Source: Pleurotus djamor (lineage: Eukaryota > Basidiomycota > Agaricomycetes > Agaricales > Pleurotaceae). Taken from it: 11,411 nt of DNA. The stretch is taken from positions 1 through 11,411 of the forward strand of contig JAPEVF010001294.1 in the NCBI GenBank assembly GCA_029747585.1. The letters run 5' to 3'. A model generated the notes under the pieces. It saw nothing but the letters and a program-made list of their open reading frames with translations, did not search any database and was not told where the DNA came from. Numbering within the stretch: the stretch's first letter is position 1; the number at the start of each line of letters is the position of its first letter. A program made the position numbers and the translations under genes. This document shows positions 9,228-11,411 of the stretch, in pieces.

Positions 9228-11229
9228 CTACATGAACTTTCTCTGGGAAAATGGCCTTGTCCTCGTTCCTCCCGCGGTTTTGGCACCCCTCTCCGGGTCT
9301 TTCTTAGAAGGGGATGATGCACCCAGTCTTAGGGCTCTCAGGCGCATCACACCAAGTACCCAGTCCCGTTCCCTACGCCTCTCTTCAGCCAGTCGATGCC
9401 ATTCCTCTTCCACTTCGTTGGTCTGAACCTGTGATGATGTGCGCTCGCCTGACCGCCAGAGTAGGATTTGATTGACAGCCTCGGGTAACAGGACATTATG
9501 ACAATACTATAGATACAATTTAGCATCTGTATAATGGTTCTTGGAATAAGAGATAGCATGACATACCTCTAACCTATCACGTTGGGACAAGGCTTCGTAT
9601 GCCTCACAACCGTGAAGGCGTGGTTTGACAAGAGGTTTACCAGGCGCTCTCGTTTCAGGACGTATTGTGGCGAGCTCACAGGTCGGCGAAGGGGGTACTT
9701 CTGTCGAGGAAGATAAAGCACTTGGAGCTTGTTCTTGTTCTTGAGAACTGTTTGGGGGTGGACTCGTCCTTGGCTCACAAACAAGTACCCCATCTTTTTC
9801 CTCAACAACAGCAGGTCCGCAAGGAGTCGTTGACAGAGAAGGGGACGGTGGTGATGGCAGCGCTGGGGGTGCTGGAGTTGTATCATCACAACGATGAGCG
9901 AGTTGCTCATCTCGTAAACACCAGTCCACCAAGCAAAGCTGGAGTTCCTGTATATCTTCGGGCCATAAGTTGCCCCTCAGAGACGCGGTGCGCATAAGGT
10001 CGTTTCTTGCATGTCCACCTGCAATGAACGACTCGTGGCGCTGTAATGCCGGAGGATAGGAAGCTGATAGGATCGATAGCAGCACAGGTTTGACATACGC
10101 GAATTGTGCGCGGATAGGTAGTTTCAGAAACGCGATTGGGGAAGGTGGCATGTCTGAAGCCTCTGGACTAGGCGACCGTGCTCGAGATCGCAATGGTAAT
10201 TGAAAGTCAATATCAAGCTGCGCATCCGGGTTTTGATTCGTGAACTCTCCAATCTTTGTCGTATTTCAGTATACACGTCACTAAAGACGACGCGAGATGA
10301 ATCATGTACTCACATCACATGTAATAAACCCATCTTCCTCTGCGATGTAGAATTTCTTCCGCGTTATGGTCTTCATTGTCCCATCCAGGAATTCAACTTC
10401 ATATTTCCCTTCTTTCTGGGTTCGTTTTGTAGGGGGAACGTAGGCACGAATCCTCGCAGGCCAGTACTTGTGTCGATCGAGAGCTAGGACAGCTTCGCCT
10501 GGGATAGTTAACCTTGGGTCTTGCTCGGGCGGTATCCAGAATTCATCGTTGTCAACTGTGTCTAGAGTAGAGGAACATTGCAATTACTTAGGGAGAGCGA
10601 AACACAGAGGGAGGACGAGTAGTCATACCTTGACTGATGGCTAAAGAAGCCTGCGAGCTGGACATGTAGCTATCACGACTGAACGCGACGCTCACGTCGG
10701 GAAGGTCCTCATCATCCTCATCGTCCGTATTCCGAATGAGCAAGGCCTGACGATACGCATCTTCATGATGTGGCCGGCCATCCAACTTTAACTTCTTCGT
10801 AGGACGACTCGGCACGGGTGAAGACGCAGAAGCAGAAGCCCCCAACGATGACAGTGGGAATGGGAATATCGCACGAGAATGTGAATGTGGGGGTGGATGT
10901 GATGGTCCCACCCCAAAGTCGATATCCGACGATGCAGACGCAGACGAGGAACGGGGTCGTTTCTTCGCATTCGTATTCGCATTCGTACGACTCGCTGGAG
11001 GCCGTCCAATTGCACTTAAAGACGTCGAAGGCTTCAGTTTTTGTCGAGAAGGGGTCTTTCTCGGGCCACTTCCCTTTGGGGTCGTTACGTGCTTCGCCTT
11101 CGCCTTGGACGAGATCGGGGTACTGTAGTCGTGGTCTTCGCTCTCCGAGTCGGAACTGTCTAGCTGCTGGGAGATACACGCAGAAGCAGCTTTGGCCGCG
11201 CGTCGTGGGGGCAGGGCATCAGATACCAT
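9228..11229 (-). CDS. Uncharacterised nuclear-type protein with Tudor/PWWP-like module
   Basis: Function unknown. Exons on the minus strand are 11229-10629, 10561-10314, 10253-9567 and 9506-9228, giving 604 residues. Residues 1-200 are low-complexity, Ser/Pro/Lys-rich and acidic, with basic nuclear-signal-like patches (KKRPR, PTKKLKL). Residues 220-283 form a compact module with PGEAVLALDRHKYWPARI, KYEVEFLDGTMK and RKKFYIAEEDGF, the strand pattern of Tudor or PWWP chromatin-reader folds. A Pro/Ser-rich linker is followed by a conserved-looking C-terminal part: CEAYEALSQRDRLEYCHNVL, LPEAVNQILLWRSGERTS, and a charged helix EEEWHRLAEERRRERDWV. The last part ends in a basic Arg/Lys-rich tail. Introns are 67, 60 and 60 nt, and every junction restores frame. 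The 9507 acceptor after CTATAG is preferred over one 27 nt further on. The gene model is firm, the domain name tentative; methyl-lysine reading is only a guess from fold. Confidence 0.8.
10965..10987 (-). repeat. Short Asn/Ala/Thr codon repeat inside the Tudor-like gene
   Basis: A run of alternating CGCATT and CGTATT hexamers (on the plus strand), coding for alternating Asn with Ala or Thr in the low-complexity N-terminal region. It is a likely site of repeat-length variation between strains and has no evident function. Confidence 0.6.
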
Positions 11230-11371
11230 GGACGAGCAGAGGTAAGGCGTGGCTGAATGGAAGGGCAGAGAGGAGTCACACGTTAGGCTTATGCTTGAGC
11301 CTTCTTATGCCGTACAACGTCTCATGACCGTGTTTGATGCCCTCAAAATAGAACAACGAATAGAAAAACAT
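11230..11371. promoter_or_regulatory. Upstream region of the Tudor-like gene
   Basis: 142 bp between the start of the minus-strand Tudor-like gene and a possible plus-strand start at 11372. If both starts are real this is a short bidirectional promoter. No clear TATA or CCAAT element is seen; an A-rich stretch (11345-11369) precedes the plus-strand ATG. Confidence 0.35.
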
Positions 11372-11411
11372 ATGCCACCTGCGCGCATTGCCATTGTGTC
11401 GAATAAGTTCT
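11372..11411 (+). CDS. Possible start of a divergent gene, cut by the window edge
   Basis: ATG at 11372 after an A-rich leader opens a frame reading MPPARIAIV before the window ends. A short Pro-rich start followed by a hydrophobic beta-strand recalls flavodoxin-like (WrbA-type) quinone reductases, whose first strand reads much like this, with a possible intron donor at GTGTCG (11396). Forty bases are too few to name it; position and context are the main support. Confidence 0.25.
   Translation, partial: MPPARIAIVSNKF

Noticed and set aside
9507..9566. Read-through C-terminus ending after LYL in the Tudor-like gene
   Set aside because: This is a 60-nt intron (GTATGT..CTATAG with a GCTAAAT branch site); splicing joins in frame to 92 more coherent residues.
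9665..9997. 110-residue plus-strand open frame
   Set aside because: It is antisense to the Pro/Ser-rich linker of the Tudor-like gene and has no motif of its own.
10818..11327. 169-residue plus-strand open frame
   Set aside because: It is antisense to the low-complexity N-terminal exon of the Tudor-like gene; repetitive Ser/Asn/Thr codons leave opposite frames open by composition.

Overview
The window reads as nuclear DNA of a basidiomycete fungus, most likely an Agaricomycete. Genes are closely packed on both strands. Nearly every gene is cut by several spliceosomal introns of about 48-71 nt with GT..AG ends and CTAAC/CTGAC-like branch sites. The rebuilt proteins match the fungal versions of their families. 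I see no mobile element, rRNA, tRNA, CRISPR array or virus. All functions are read from recognisable motifs; nothing was searched.

Left block, 1-1452. A histidine phosphatase (phosphoglycerate-mutase-like) gene on the minus strand starts at 695 and runs off the left edge. It needs five exons here, one of only 8 nt. About 630 bp of non-coding DNA separate it from a plus-strand gene starting at 1329, whose first exon begins a FYVE-type zinc finger and breaks off at 1451.

Break, 1452-1461. Three undetermined bases lie where two unrelated reading frames both stop making sense: the FYVE finger entering from the left and the UPF1 helicase entering from the right. This looks like a false assembly join, so the blocks on either side may not be neighbours in the genome.

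Right block, 1462-11411. UPF1, the nonsense-mediated decay helicase, lies on the minus strand from 4019 and lacks its C-terminal part at the break. Only 28 bp away, a short HYPK-like UBA gene starts on the plus strand (4048-4441). It is followed in tandem by ELP3, the catalytic Elongator subunit (4546-6636), and a Golgi apyrase of the YND1 type (6761-9049). Convergent to the apyrase is a four-exon gene for an uncharacterised nuclear-looking protein with a Tudor/PWWP-like module (11229-9228). At 11372 a further plus-strand gene may begin.

How the genes relate. UPF1 (mRNA surveillance), HYPK (cofactor of the ribosome-bound NatA acetyltransferase) and ELP3 (wobble-uridine tRNA modification) all concern translation, and UPF1 and HYPK must share a promoter zone. 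This is chiefly a housekeeping region. The points worth a second look are the apparent chimeric join, the 28-bp head-to-head starts, unusual splicing (8-nt exon, GC-AG intron, several stop-free introns of length 3n) and the uncharacterised Tudor-like protein.
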